In this document: positions 33,887 through 46,900 of the stretch, in pieces
Layout of the letters: every line of letters begins with the position of its first letter
Numbering within the stretch: the stretch's first letter is position 1
Assembly (NCBI GenBank): GCA_020631735.1
Contig: CM036168.1
Span: forward strand, 101,266,036 to 101,330,035
Length of the DNA stretch: 64,000 nucleotides
From: Saccharum officinarum
Taxonomy: Eukaryota; Streptophyta; Magnoliopsida; Poales; Poaceae
Direction: 5' to 3'
Notes under the pieces: model-generated
What the model saw: the letters and a program-made list of their open reading frames with translations, nothing else
What the model was told of the DNA's origin: nothing
Database searches by the model: none
Made by a program: the position numbers and the translations under genes

Positions 33887-35250
33887 TGTAGGGTCGAGAT
33901 GGCGGACCAGAGGGAAGTGAATAGTCCTTTTTAAAACTTAATCGTGTCGGCTAACCGAAACAAGTGCGGAATTAAAAACTATCGGTCTAGTCAAGACTAC
34001 ACCCTTCTATCTAAGTTCTCTAGCACCTTGCAAAGATTCTAATTAAGCAACCAAGGTGTTGGGTTAGCTTGACTCACCTAATCAATTCTAGAGTAAGATC
34101 ACACAAACCTATACACTAGTACTTTTCACAACTGAGGGGGATTCTACACAACTAGTGATGTAAAAGCACAAAGCTCATAAGCTCATTAGCAATGCTCAAT
34201 AACAAGACAACCAATGCCAAATTAGAGAGCGCAAATTACTTAGTTACACAAACTAATCAATGTGACCAACAAGATTACTAAAACCAAATTAGCCACGCAA
34301 GGGAGCTAATTCTATGCTACACAAGTAAAAAGGTAACTAGCAAGTTACACAAGCTAACCAATTACAAGAGCAACTACACAAGCATAATTTATATGAAAGT
34401 AATACAAGCTTGTGTTTCGGGTATTGCAAACCAATGGGATGAGCAAGGTTAACACGATGATTTTTATCATGAGGTTCACGTGTTTGCCAACACGCTAGTC
34501 CCCGTTGAGACAAGCTTCAAGGTTGCCATCGGTCCTCTTGCTAATGGTGGCCCGTAAGTCATACTCTCCCACTTGGAGTGCTTACTACAAGCTCAAGCAC
34601 TTAAACCGGCCAGACCACTTGTCGCCTTCGCGTCTCACTCTACTAGAGTTACACTTCATGGCTCCTGCGGGCGAGCACAATGCCCCCTCAAAGCTCTTCT
34701 CTGGAGCACCGCACAAGCTTCTTGCGGGCTTTGATGGATATCACACCACCAAGCCATTAGGAGGTGGCGACCTCCAAGAGTAACAAACACCGTTGGCTTG
34801 CAACTTGATCACATGGTGCTACTCAATGCAATCACTCAATGCAAAGCACTAGAAATCACTCACTTCGCTATTGGATCGCACTCTTGCAAGCATAAGTGAG
34901 TTAGAGGGCTCTCAAACCGAGCACACACAAGGCCAACACATCCCCAAGGTGCTCAACCAGCCAAATGCCCGAGCTCCACCTCTATTTATAGCCCCAAGCC
35001 AAATAGAGTCATTGGAGCAAAGCTACACTTTCTGCAAGGGCACCAGACACAGCGGTGGTGGCACCGCTCTAGGGGTGGCGATGCCTCGCAACGGTCGAAT
35101 CCAATGGCTAGTTTGACTAGCTGTGGTCACCGGACAGGCGGCGGTGGCACCGGACAGGGGTGGCAGTGCCACCCCAAGCCAGCCCCCTGTTTTCCCTCCT
35201 CTCTGGAAAAATGGGGTGATGCACCGCCTTAGGGTGCCGGTGACCGCGGC
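33887..35250 (-). mobile_element. Minus-strand LTR, probably SIRE-like Copia, part 1
   Basis: It begins TGTAGGGTCGAGATGGCGGACC and contains GGAAGTGAATAGTCC and AAACAAGTGCGGAATT, text I associate with the ends of large grass Copia LTRs read in reverse. A TATA box on the minus strand at 34982-34991 supports the orientation. It is interrupted at 35250 by the LARD and continues at 49028. Confidence 0.5.
34982..34991 (-). promoter_or_regulatory. LTR TATA box
   Basis: Minus strand CTATAAATAG within the host LTR, the same sequence as in the Copia LTR at 4598. Confidence 0.55.
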
Positions 35251-38200
35251 TGTAACACCCGAGGTGTTTGCCACTAGTTAAGTAGTGGGTTTGAGCTCAA
35301 ACATGGTAGATTAAGTGGTAATGAAGATGTCAAGGTCAAACCTATGGAAGCGAGCCCCAACCTAAACTTGGATGTTGCACCCTTGCTTTATATAAAGGCC
35401 ATTTTCAAGATATATGCTTGGATGGTGTTATTGCAATATCTTCTTGTGTCTCACCTTAGTACCTATCTATATTGATCCCTGGAAAAGTTTCATGAAGTTC
35501 AGAATCAAAAAGTCACATGAAATGATAAGTTCCATTCCTATTGGAATTTGCCCCATTAAGTTAATGGAACTATAGATCATCAACAAAGCTTTGCAAATTT
35601 ACCCAAATGACTCTAGATGAACTCTACAACACCTTAACTACACTTAGGGCACTTAATGGAACAATGTTCATGTTGATCATTTTGCCTAAATGTGCTTCTA
35701 AGTGATGGTTGACCATGTATGGACCAGGGAATGCTTTGGTTTGACCATTTTAAAAGTGTGACCTAGAAGTTTTGCATGACTATGTACCCTTTGACAAAGT
35801 CGTAGAGAATTTTATAAGGAACAAACTTTGTTTAATAGTCAAGTCATGAAAATGTGTGTAACATGCTCAAACAGGGCCCACAAGTCAGAATTGGGACTGT
35901 TTCCAACACTTAACAATTTTAAAACCCCGATTTCAGTGTCTTTGACATTGACATCCCGTGTTCTCGAGTTTTTACTAAGTAACCTAAATTGGTCCAAAAA
36001 TGAAAGTTGGAAACAATTTGTTGGAGAACAACATGTAAAAAGTTGGGATCAATTTGACCAAGTTTGGCATTGCAAATTCCAAAACCGAGCCCTAGCTTAA
36101 CATGTTGAGACTGGTAATTTGGGGACTGATTATCTCCTAATCTGTAGGTCTTATGACTTTGGTGCTTAAATAAAAATTGTAGAGTATACTGAGGTGAACA
36201 ACTTTGACAATTGGTCCATAGCCCAGTTTGGCCCATATCTAGCCCAACCATTGCCTCCAAGTCAGACGGTTTCACGCACACCACGTGCTCGACGTCGGGC
36301 TCCAGTGAACGACGCGTGGCCAGGACGTGGAGGCCATGCGCGGGCGGAGCTCCTGCCTTGCCTCCACGCACCCCGATCTCCTCCCTGTGCTGGTTGTAGC
36401 GCCCGTGATGGCCTCAGCGTTCCCCATTCCTTCCCACTCTCGCGCATCCATTCCTCGTGTGCACACGGTCACGGCGAGCACCGCCATAGGAGCCACCGAG
36501 CGAAGCTCCGAGCAGCCGCTACCGTTTCCGACGCGTCGAGCCACCACGGCCGTAGCTACGTGCGCCAATGTCTTCGCCAACCCCTCCTCCCTCTCGTGTG
36601 TGCGCCTCGGAAGCCTTGCTCGCAGCCGGAGTGCCGCTGCCTGAGCCAGACTGCCATGGCCGCCATGGCCGAGCTCCAGCCGCCACTGCGCTCTGCTGTT
36701 CCGCGCCTCCTAAATCTCCACGAGCACCGCCAACAGCTCCGCCCTACGACAATGAACTCGAAGCACTTCTTCTTGGTCTCTCCTCGCCGCCGTATCGCGT
36801 GGTCACCGGAGCCGGGACCTGTCATGATGCCGTGCACGCGGCCGGGAGGTCACAGTGCATCTTCGGCCGGGATTCGGCCCTCCTCGGGTGCGGCGAGGCG
36901 CGCTGGGCTCATGTCGCCCTCATCCGCCGTCGTCGGCGACCCCCCTCGCCGGAGCCGCGTGGAACGACCGCCTCCCTGCTTGGCGCCGGAGGAAGAAGAC
37001 GACCGGCGCATGTTTCCCCCCCTTTGACCCTCTCTCATATGACAGGTGGGCCCGGCTCAACCAGGGGTCCCACTTGTCGGTTTAAGAAGGTGGTCGCTTG
37101 GGTGTGTTTTCGGGTGCGCCTAGCATATTCAGTTAGGTATGGATAAATCTTGTTTTTGAAATTCAGATTTTATGAAAATCTTCTAAAATGCATATCTCTT
37201 GCTAGGTAAATCCAAAAATAGCAAAAGTGGACTTTTAGGAAACCTTGGGAAAAGATCTATGCAGTGGAGTCATAATATGTTACAGGTTATAGATATTTTT
37301 TCTGATGTCTTTATTTAAGCCTTAAAAATGCTCCAAAAATGCTTACCAACTTGAGCAGAGCCATATCTAGAGTTTTAGAACTCCAAAAATGATGATTCTT
37401 ATTTTGATAATTTTGTGATGACATGTACTTGCTAGGAAAAATATTAAACACACTAATTGTTCACTGTTTTCTTAGGGTTTTGATTGGACCTTGATAAATA
37501 AGGAAATCTATATTATTTTGCTTGTCATTTTATATCTTGAGTTGTGATGCTCCCAAATGATGTGAAATTTTGAAGGTAGGTTTGTCATGATATGGATGTA
37601 CTGTGGTATAAGTTTCATGGTCATTGCTTATTGTATGATCTAGTTATTGATTTAACTTGTTTAAGGCTTTATAAATAGCTTATAAATAATATATAAATGA
37701 TAAAATAGAAAATGTTGTTCCATCACCTTATTATGATGTTGCTCTATGATGTTGGTTCATTCTATAGCCCTGTGTTCATAGAAAATATTGAGTTTTAGGT
37801 TTTACTTGCTCTCACATGATTTATTTCAATAGCTATTTGTCTTTTTCTTAGAGGTTGATATACATGTCTAAATAGCTTGACATTTGTACAGTAGACTATT
37901 GGATGTATGTAAGAGCTACTGTAATTTTTATAGATTTTATTATGGACTTTTGATATATGTTTATTATTTCACCTTGCTATTTAAATAAATTAAGAAATAC
38001 ATTAAAAGAAATTATTTAATGATGAGCACTATGCTTTTTGATGATCATTTAACATGCACTTTATGATGGTTACATTGGTTATGGCCAAATGTATGTTTGG
38101 AATGTAAGTTAATATTTATTCTTGCAATTGATGCTTTCCTGGACAGTTTCTGGGACTTTGGTAATTGCACCATGAAAATGATGTTTGCTGAGAAACATGC

Positions 38201-40419
38201 TTATAACAAAGTTGTAGATAACTCATTAATCTAGCTTGTGTTAAATTTTGGTGGCATTTGACCTTATATTTTGTGAGTAATGACTGTTTCAAGTTGGGTT
38301 CCAGAAATAGTTGTTCTCTGGAATCTCTGGACCAGATTCTGTAATTATGCATGTTTGACTTGGTTGACTTAAGAATCATGCTAAGATGATTAAAGATGAA
38401 TTATATACAATTTCATAAGCTTTCTATAATGTCTTGTTGCATGGCTATTGGATTTGTATAACTCCAGTTATGATCCAAACATGTAGATGTTATTTGCAGT
38501 CCAGAAATTGTCAGATGCTAGTTATGGTTGTTTACTCCATGTGTTGCTAACTGTGGCTTATACCCTTGATGATGGTCAAGTTAAGATACTTGTGATCTTG
38601 TCAAACTTGTGTTATGCTTAATGTGCTTGCCCTCTTTAATTGGTTGTGTGAGGTTAGCTAATTTGCTTTTGGTGTCTATGTCTTAATCGTGTGTTTACAT
38701 GCATGGTTATGTGATGCATCTCTTGTTACCATTCATCATATTCATACGCATGCATCTTGCATCTCATTTAGGTTCGCTAGATGCACCACGTGAAGGATGA
38801 GATGTTGAGGCCAAACCTGAAGACGGTGTTTGGTGGACCTATCCCGAAGATGAAAGGATTAAGCAAGTGTCGGGATGGGAGATGCTCGCCAAGCGAGTGT
38901 CATCTGTCAATCACTAACCCAGTGTTCGATCTCAGGCAAGCCCCGGAGCATTTTAAGTCTCATATTTTATAAAAGTTGTTCCTTACTACATGAACTATAG
39001 TTATATATATAGTTGCATTAAGTTATAGGAGTTGAGTGAAACCGTTGTTGCATTATTACCTTGGCCACCGGATTCTCTTTCACCCTGTTAGGTCAGGATC
39101 GAGTGAATTGCTTAGCCATGCTTAGACCGGTAGAAGTCGGGTGATTTCCTATCACCTGCGAGTTATAGGTGGATACCGGGTTATGGTTAGCTGTAATTGT
39201 GATCATAAAAAGTAACCAAGTGTTGACGGATAAACGAAGACCGGGCGGAGTCTTATAGGGTTTTGGACTATAGTGATTCCGTCTGTGTCGATTAAGGACC
39301 GATCGTTGCTCGTCCCTCTTGTCATGTTAAACGCATGCCTCACATTTAGCTGGCCGAATAAAGTACCTTTCGACCGCAAAGCTAGTGACACTTTTCGAGC
39401 CGGGATAAACTCGGGTTGGCAGACTGGTGTTGAAGTGGGTGTAACAGGGACGCGAAGAGTGAGCCCAAGGTGCGTCCTGGCAGTCGAGCGGTCCCTGAGT
39501 AGTGCGATCCATGATTGTTATCCCGCGGCTTCTTGGAAAGTGTCATTGGTGATCTATGTGACCATAACGGGGGAAACAGGGTTTGTGTGAGGAATAAATC
39601 TCTAGCTGGATAGGAATTCGATTCGAATCGCCGTCGCTCCCGGTTAGTGAGCACTTGACTCAAGCTATGGCATCGTAGTAACATTAATGGAACACTGATG
39701 GTTAAGTGAATGATGTTGGAAATGCTAAACCTGATATGGTAATCTAGATTGGTAATGATGAATCAAGTGATTGTTTTAGCAATAGGTGCTTACCTAGCTT
39801 GAATAGGTTATACTAAAAGTGATGCAAAAAGTACTGGTATAGTTTTTCATAACAACTTATGCTTTCGCAAATGAGTCAAGCCAGTCCAATCTATAAAGTC
39901 TTGCATGATCCTTGGTGTCCTTTATTTCTGGTTTATGACGGGTAAGTCTAGCTGAGTACCTTCTCGTACTCAGGGTTTATTCCCACTTGTTGCAGGTTGT
40001 GGTATAACATAGCTACTGCAAGAATTGGAAGACTCTGGCTGTAGTGGCGGAGTGTGATCATGGGCATGATCCTTCTAAGCTATCTTATCTCTCATGCTTT
40101 TATGCGAAATTGACCTTGGTACTGGCATGTATTTGAATTAAGGTGATATTAGTTGCAAACTACTTTGCTTCCTCTACTTTTGAACTTGAGTTGTAATAAC
40201 TCTACTGAACTCTGATATATGTTGAGTTACTTATGAAATGGATGTAACATATGACCTGTTATGTTGGACCACACGATCTTGGCTTGTATGTTGGTTGGTT
40301 TGAAATCCCTCGTGATTTTATTGGACTACCGGAGTTATAGGAGCTTAAGTACAGGAATTTAATTGCTCCAGCGATTATTTTTGTACTTTTGTTCTTATAA
40401 TTTGGGCGGTTCCGTGACA
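35251..40419 (+). repeat. LARD 5' LTR (5169 bp)
   Basis: Begins TGTAACACCCGAGGTGTTTGCC and ends GGGCGGTTCCGTGACA. It contains a GC-rich block (36250-37080) whose long open frames are not conserved in the right LTR, and an AATTCGATTCGAATCGCCG block near 39616. Confidence 0.92.
39952..39973 (+). repeat. Conserved LTR hairpin, LARD 5' LTR
   Basis: CTGAGTAC, a 6-nt loop CTTCTC, then GTACTCAG: a perfect 8-bp stem. The copies in the right LTR (48554-48575) and the chromovirus LTR (53502-53523) keep the stem. Confidence 0.8.
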
Positions 40420-40421
40420 GC

Positions 40422-40433
40422 TGGTATCGGAGC
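40422..40433 (+). other. LARD primer-binding site
   Basis: TGGTATCGGAGC, one mismatch from the initiator tRNA-Met site, two bases after the LTR end. Confidence 0.9.
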
Positions 40434-43400
40434 AAGGTTCAACACTAAACATGTCATATGTGTATTGAAAACAAAGGTTTTTGTTTGCAAAACTCAGTTT
40501 TTGACAACTTATAGCTACTGCATATATAGGTTTGTTCAAATCTAAATTTTAAATCTAAGTATGCCAATGGTCATTTCCTTTATGCCCAATTAAGGACCCT
40601 TAGGTGGCTTAATTAAGTACTAACTTGGAGGGGTTTAATTTTGCATCTACGTTCAAGCCAAGGTATGTATGAGTGATAACTTGACTGCACTGTTACCCTG
40701 TGGTCAAATGGTAGAGGTAACCTTCATATATGAAATAGCCATATATGTCACTAGAGTTACATTCTTGCAACGTCGCACCTACGCCAAGGTAAGTGTGAGC
40801 TGGGAGAGCATGACCGTTCAACCGTCGGTCTAGGGGAGAGTTAGCTATGGTTACTGGCATAATTACATGTTTAACCATGTAATTATGAAAGTATTTAATG
40901 GTGGGTACATTTGTTGGGTAGCTTTGATACCGAAGTATATGCATCAGGGGATGTATGTATGGAGAGTATTTAGTTTACTGCTGTCATTGTGTGCTATATT
41001 GGGAATTGTTGGGCTGCAATGAAATTTTCTGCAGGTACGCTAACCACGAATGCGTAAGTTGAATGTAGCTGACGACTAGCTCTATATCGAGAGAATGTGT
41101 GTTATGCCACCGACATAGAATGTGATTGCCACCTTAGGTTGGCAATCTTGTGAGGACGAATAGGACGAAGCATGCATCATCATGATTGTTGCTTTGTGCA
41201 TATAACTATGCTCCTCCTACCTTTGTCCTAATAAATAAGTAATTTGTGATTGATGTGCATGCACTAAGTTGATTACTTTAGCATGATTTTGTTTTAGCTA
41301 AACTTGTAGTTAGTTCTTGTTGGATAAATTCTTGTTAGGTGTGAGCCTTCTGCTTAGTATTGAATGCTTAAGCTAACCTGACTAATAATCTCAAGTGTTC
41401 GCTTAAAACTGTGATGCTGTGTAGATGCTTGTTATCTAGGTAGTGTCATAGTTGACCTCTCTTTTGTCCTCGGTGAGCAAGTGAGTGTTGAAGATGCTTT
41501 ATCCTAGAACAATGCTCACGTTACGTAATCGCATGGTTGTCGTCTCTAATTAGATTCTCTCGTAGGAGCCAGAGCCTGTAGACGTGGTTGCTAGCCCTTA
41601 AATGTTTTTGTATCCATGCCTTGCTTGAACCATAGGCCCTAGCGTAGTCCCCTTATATGTTCGCTTAGGCCTTGGACATCCGCTACCTTTTGGAGAATGC
41701 CCTTGTCGATTGACCAACCAAGTTAAGTCCTAGCGAACGTCGATTTTGGCCACGATTGTTGCCTACCAAGTTTTGGAGACCATACCAATTTCATGTTGGA
41801 CCTCCCGATTGTCTCTCCTACAGATGATCCGAGCAACGCTAATCTCTCGTTGTCTGATCTAGAAATCTTTGCTTGCGAAATCCGATGGCTATCTTATCAA
41901 CCCAATCTCCGATCGGTGTATCATTTTGTTTGAAAGTTTGTTAAGTCCATCTCAACTTCTAACATCTCTCAACATTATTAGTCTTGATCTCATGTTGTTG
42001 TCCAACATGACCGGAACCTTTCATCTGGTAATCACCTTGGTGGACGCAAGACGTGCGTGGAAATAACCGAGAACCCTTGCTCAGTTGTCTTTGGTAATTA
42101 AGTTATGTTCTCTTGCGCTGTGTTTTAATCTTTGAATCACCTCCTTGTTGACTCTAAACCTTATAACTACCCTTGCTTGCTACTCCTCCCTTGTCTGGTA
42201 CTTGTTCTTACCACCCAATCGGTGCCACTTGAAATTCCACTTTGTTTGTGCGTTTAATAATGGTGTTATGATTAGCATTCTATGGTGCCGCGATGAAACC
42301 GAGAGCCTCCTATGGGCGCGCACACAAGGTTGTGTTGCTCGGCACGCGCTGGTATCAGGTTGCTAGTCATGACCCATTATGAAACGACAGCCGATGTGTT
42401 ATTTCTCGTGACCGTTTTCCTTGGTTATCTCCCTACATCTTATCTAAAGATTCATATCTCAGACCATATGTAGTAGAGCTTACTCCTAAAGTTGCTAAGA
42501 GGATAACCTTTGAAGGACAGTCACCGGCATGAACATTAACAGACTGCAAGAGGTGGTAGACAAGTGACTCTTCCCAAGTGTTCTTGTACGACGTCGGTCA
42601 TCGATTGAGCAACGTATGTCATCCCCGTTGGATAAAAAGGGCAAATAACACTTAATATTGGATAAGTTATCTATGGGATAAGAATTTATCATCACATTGT
42701 GCATTTGACCTAGTTATCAAAGTCTTGATCCGTGTGTGTATGATGGCCATACAGTCAAAATCAACCATCTCTGGTGTTTATCTGCGAACTTCGATGGCGA
42801 CCATCCATTTGTGCTTCGACTGCAATCATTGTGGTGGTCAAGAGTAAAGGTTGGAACTTTGAGAATTGAGAGACAATTGATCAGTTACCAGTAAGAAGGT
42901 TAATCTCCAGCCAAGTAACGATTCTTCAATAGCTGTGATGGTTATGTCTCAACGAACAATAGTAAGCAAAGAGGCCATGAAGCCGTTCAGCAATGCAGGT
43001 GTTGCATCTTCTCCAAATGTGCTATCAAGTCAATTCCATCTTGGACAATCACGTATATAGTGCAAGTCAACCCAACTTGTTACGCAACTGCACCACGAAG
43101 GAAAATTGTGCTCAACCTGCTTAGTGGTGAACTAGTTCCCTAGTTTGGTGGATACTTGCAACTTTTGTTGTCTTTTAGACCTAGCTATCATCCTTTTGCA
43201 GTAATGGTTCTCTAGTGCTGACGTGCCTATGGTACTTTATATGTGTCTTTATTCAAGAGATTGTTTCTGATTCAACCCAGATAACTGTTGCCTTTGTATA
43301 AGAGAATCTTCTTAGGTAACATTTAGCAGAAATCCAGTACCGACAGAGTCAGCTATCACTTTCACAGTTCCCTCAATAGACTCAGATAATACAGTGTTGG

Positions 43401-43888
43401 TATCAGAGAAAGAGAACTACACACGTGGAGCAATATGTAGTTTTCCATCAGTTGGCATCTGAGTGAGTGAATAGTCTATGACCGGTATAGACATTGTCTA
43501 TTGGTTAGACGGTTTCTGATAGCCTCAAAGAATGATTATCTCGTATATGGATCCAACCCTTATCGGAAGTTGCACATGTTATGCCACTAGAAAAGTAAAT
43601 GCTATGAGTAATTAGTCCATGCTCATAGTGCTCTCTGTGCACCATGAATGAAGTATTGTATTATCTTGGATTCCTCCCAGAGTAATAATGCTTCATGAAA
43701 GTCAGTGAAGGAAATTCTTCAGACAAAAGTTTTTGCATAGAGCGAGTATCAGAAAGTGTCTTGCCCAATTAGCCTACCTGATGCTTAAAGCTAAGTAGCC
43801 TAATGCGCTTGCAGATGTAGGAATTGGATAACATGCTTCTCTTCCCTTGAAAGGTCCTTCGCACCGAATCTCGGGACGCGATTCTTTT
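40434..43888 (+). other. LARD non-coding internal region
   Basis: No open frame beyond 80 codons and no retroviral motif. Two blocks match the chromovirus leader: 40788-40870 (GTAAGTGTGAG..., GAGAGCATGA, TTCAACCG, TCTAGGGGAGAG) with 54234-54310, and about 42255-42375 (GAAACCGAG..., GGCACGCGCTGGTATC, GCTAGTCATGA) with about 55540-55655. They are likely cis elements for packaging or RNA handling. Confidence 0.75.
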
Positions 43889-43900
43889 AAGGGGGGAGGG
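43889..43900 (+). other. LARD polypurine tract
   Basis: AAGGGGGGAGGG directly before the 3' LTR. Confidence 0.85.
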
Positions 43901-43901
43901 C

Positions 43902-46900
43902 TGTAACACCTGAGGTGTTTGCCACCAGTTAAGTAGTGGGTTTGAGCTCAAACATGGTAGATTAAGTGGTAATGAAGATGTCAAGGTCAAACCTATGGAA
44001 GCGAGCCCCAACCTAAACTTGGATGTTGCACCCTTGCTTTATATATAGGCCATTTTCAAGATATATGCTTGGATGGTGTTATTGCAAAATCTTCATGTGT
44101 CTCACCTTAGTACCTATCTATATTGATCCCTGGAAAAGTTTCATGAAGTTCGAAATCAAAAAGTCACATGAAATGATAAGTTCCATTCCTATTGGAATTT
44201 GCCCCATTAAGTTAATGGAACTATAGATCATCAACGAAGCTTTGCAAATTTACCCAAATGACTCTAGATGAACTCTACAACACCTTAACTACACTTAGGG
44301 CACTTAATGGAACAATGTTCATGTTGATCATTTTGCCTAAATGTGCTTCTAAGTGATGGTTGACCATGTATGGACCCGAGAATGCTTTGGTTTGACCATT
44401 TTAAAAGTGTGACCTAGAAGTTTTGCATGACTGTGTACCCTTTGACAAAGTCGTAGAGAATTTTATAAGGAACAAACTTTGTTTAAGAGTCAAGTCATGA
44501 AAATGTGTGTAACATGCTCAAACAGGGCCCACAAGTCAGAATTGGGACTGTTTCCAACACTTAACAATTTTAAAACCCCGATTTCAGTGTATTTGACATT
44601 GACATCCCGTGTTCTCGAGTTTTTACTAAGTAACCTAAATTGGTCCAAAAATGAAAGTTGGAAACAATTTGTTGGAGAACAACATGTAAAAAGTTGGGAT
44701 CAATTTGACCAAGTTTGGCATTGCAAATTCCAAAACCGAGCCCTAGCTTAACATGTTGACACTGGTAATTTGGGGACTGATTATCTCCTAATCTGTAGGT
44801 CTTATGACTTTGGTGCTTAAATAAAAATTATAGAGTATACTAAGGTGAACAACTTTGACAATTGGTCCATAGCCCAGTTTGGCCCATAGCCAGCCCAACC
44901 ATTGCCTCCAAGTCAGACGGTTTCACGCACACCACGTGCTCGACGTCGGGCTCCAGTGAATGACGTGTGGCCAGGACATGGAGGCCATGCGCGGGCGGAG
45001 CTCCTGCCTTGCCTCCACGCACCCCGATCTCCTCCCTGTGCTGGTTGTAGCGCCCGTGATGGCCTCAGCGTTCCCCATTCCTTCCCACTCTCGTGCATCC
45101 ATTCCTCGTGTGCACACGGTCACGGCGAGCACCGCCATAGGAGCCACCGAGCGAAGCTCCGAGCAGCCGCTGCCATTTCCGACGCGTTGAGCCACCATGG
45201 CCGTAGTTGCGTGCGCCAATGTCTTCGCCAACCCCTCCTCCCTCTCATGCGCGCGCCTCGGAAGCCTTGTTCGCAGCCGGATTGACGCTGCCTGAGCCGG
45301 ACCGCCATGGCCGCCATGGCCGAGCTCCAGCCGCCACTGTGCTCTACTGTTTCGTGCCTCCTAAATCTCCACGAGCACCGCCAACAGCTCCACCCTGCGA
45401 TGCTGAACTCGAAGCACTTCTTCTTGGTCTCTCCTCGCCGCCGTATCGCGTGGTCACCGGAGCCGGGACCTGTCGTGATGCCGTGCACGCGGCCGGGAGG
45501 TCACAGTGCATCTCCGGCCGGGATTTGGCCCTCCTCGGGTGCGGCAAGGCGCGCTGGTGCTCATGTCTTCCTCATCCGCCGCCGTCGGCAACCCCCCTCG
45601 CCGGAGCCGCGTGGAACGACCGCCTCCCTGCTTGGCGCCGGAGGAAAAAGACGACCGGCGCATGTTTCCCCCCTGTGACCCTCTCTCATATGACAGGCGG
45701 GCCCAGCTCAACCAGGGGTCCCACTTGTCGGTTTAAGAAGGTGGTCGCTTGGGTGTGTTTTTGGGTGCGCCTAGCATATTCGGTTAGGTATGGATAAATC
45801 TTGTTTTTGAAATTCAGATTTTATGAAAATCTTCTAAAATGCATATCTCTTGCTAGGTAAATCCAAAAATAGCAAAAGTGAACTTTTTGGAAACCTTGGG
45901 AAAAGATCTATGCAGTGGAGTCATAATATGTTACAGGTTATAGATATTTTTTTCTGATGTCTTTATTTAAGCCTTAAAAATGCTCCAAAAATGCTTACCA
46001 ACTTGAGCAGAGCCATATCTAGAGTTTTAGAACTCCAAAAATGATGATTCTTGTTTTGATAATTTTGTGATGACATGTACTTGCTAGAAAAAATATTAAA
46101 CACACTAATTGTTCACTGTTTTCTTAGGGTTTTGATTGGACCTTGATAAATAAGGAAATCTATATTATTTTGCTTGTCATTTTATATCTTGAGTTGTGAT
46201 GCTCCCAAATGATGTGAAATTTTGAAGGTAGGTTTGTCATGATATGGATGTACTGTGGTATAAGTTTCATGGTCATTGCTTATTGTATGATCTAGTTATT
46301 GATTTAACTTGTTTAAGGCTTTATAAATAGCTTATAAATAATATATAAATGATAAAATAGAAAATGTTGTTCCATCACCTTATTATGATGTTGCTCTATG
46401 ATGTTGGTTCATTCTATAGCCCTGTGTTCATAGAAAATATTGAGTTTTAGGTTTTACTTGCTCTCACATGATTTATTTCAATAGCTATTTGTCTTTTTCT
46501 TAGAGGTTGATATACATGTCTCAATAGCTTGACATTTGTACAGTAGACTATTGGATGTATGTAAGAGCTACTGTAATTTTTATAGATTTTATTATGGACT
46601 TTTGATATATGTTTATTATTTCACCTTGCTATTTAAATAAATTAAGAAATACATTAAAAGAAATTATTTAATGATGAGCACTATGCTTTTTGATGATCAT
46701 TTAACATGCACTTTATGATGGTTACATTGGTTATGGCCAAATGTATGTTTGGAATGTAAGTTAATATTTATTCTTGCAATTGATGCTTTCCTGGACAGTT
46801 TCTGGGACTTTGGTAATTGCACCATGAAAATAATGTTTGCTGAGAAACATGCTTATAACAAAGTTGTAGATAACTCATTAATCTAGCTTGTGTTAAATTT

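Noticed and set aside
36194..37027. A 277-codon open frame in the LARD 5' LTR
   Set aside because: The near-identical 3' LTR breaks the frame, so it is GC-rich chance coding, not a conserved protein.
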